64,000 nt of DNA from NCBI RefSeq assembly GCF_007744075.1, contig NZ_CP036266.1:5503748-5567747 (forward strand), written 5' to 3'. The stretch's first letter is position 1. The stretch is from Gimesia chilikensis. Lineage in GTDB: Bacteria; Planctomycetota; Planctomycetia; Planctomycetales; Planctomycetaceae. The letters are not shown here. Below are more model-generated notes on this DNA. The model made no database searches. It had not been told where the DNA came from and was given only the letters and a program-made list of their open reading frames with translations.

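Noticed and set aside
24681-64000. Dozens of plus-strand frames of 60-200 codons inside the giant gene (for example 44566-45114, 47932-48399, 58216-58701, 31647-32249)
   Set aside because: They lie opposite strongly biased coding sequence, repeat wherever the module repeats, and have Val/Ser/Pro-rich or Arg/Ile-rich shadow composition with no recognisable domains.

Overview
The window looks like a planctomycete chromosome, most likely Gimesia or a close relative. The lineage call rests on a DUF1552/DUF1592-type secreted gene pair, a DUF1559 prepilin-like protein, two membrane-anchored Ser/Thr kinases (one behind an ECF sigma factor), IS200-like RAYT transposases, and a Rhs-style pretoxin HINT tail of the kind found in planctomycetes. 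No tRNA, rRNA or CRISPR array was seen.

Layout. 1-2717: a truncated family-2 glycosyltransferase and a kinase-LRR protein, both minus strand. 3313-10383: a small Tat/lipobox protein, the two-nucleotide-spaced DUF1552 and DUF1592/cytochrome pair, an SGNH hydrolase and a Gfo/Idh/MocA oxidoreductase. 10393-10724: a frameshifted gene remnant. 10838-13585: an ECF sigma factor overlapping a kinase whose outer part is a PEGA-like plus degenerate formylglycine-generating-enzyme-like region, closed by a strong terminator that can work in both directions. 13628-15533: a DUF1559 pilin-like protein and a Cys-rich secreted protein. 15534-22815: a loose accessory region of small orphan genes, two near-identical 746-bp RAYT elements, a 107-bp MITE derived from them, scattered terminal-repeat relics and a truncated transposase start.

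22816-64000 is the most interesting part. One uninterrupted reading frame runs from 24681 off the right edge of the window: more than 39.3 kb and at least 13,105 residues, with its N terminus missing. It is a mosaic surface protein. In order from the N-terminal side it carries Ig-like domains, a cohesin-like domain with a dockerin, many Calx-beta domains, five large filamentous-adhesin-like blocks with five golvesin-C-like domains between or after them, fourteen cadherin/VCBS-type repeats, nine Asp-rich repeats, a long Ser/Thr/Tyr-rich stretch, and a pretoxin tail that begins a HINT domain and stops. Immediately downstream, a separate 383-residue gene restarts with a copy of the giant protein's last membrane anchor, then supplies the rest of the HINT domain and a C-terminal domain with an HEHGH zinc-protease-like motif. 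A 184-residue gene follows with a TAATG overlap and is the natural immunity candidate. My reading is a giant contact-type toxin or adhesin scaffold whose toxic tip has been displaced into, or duplicated as, an exchangeable orphan cassette. This is inferred from sequence architecture; there is no functional evidence here.
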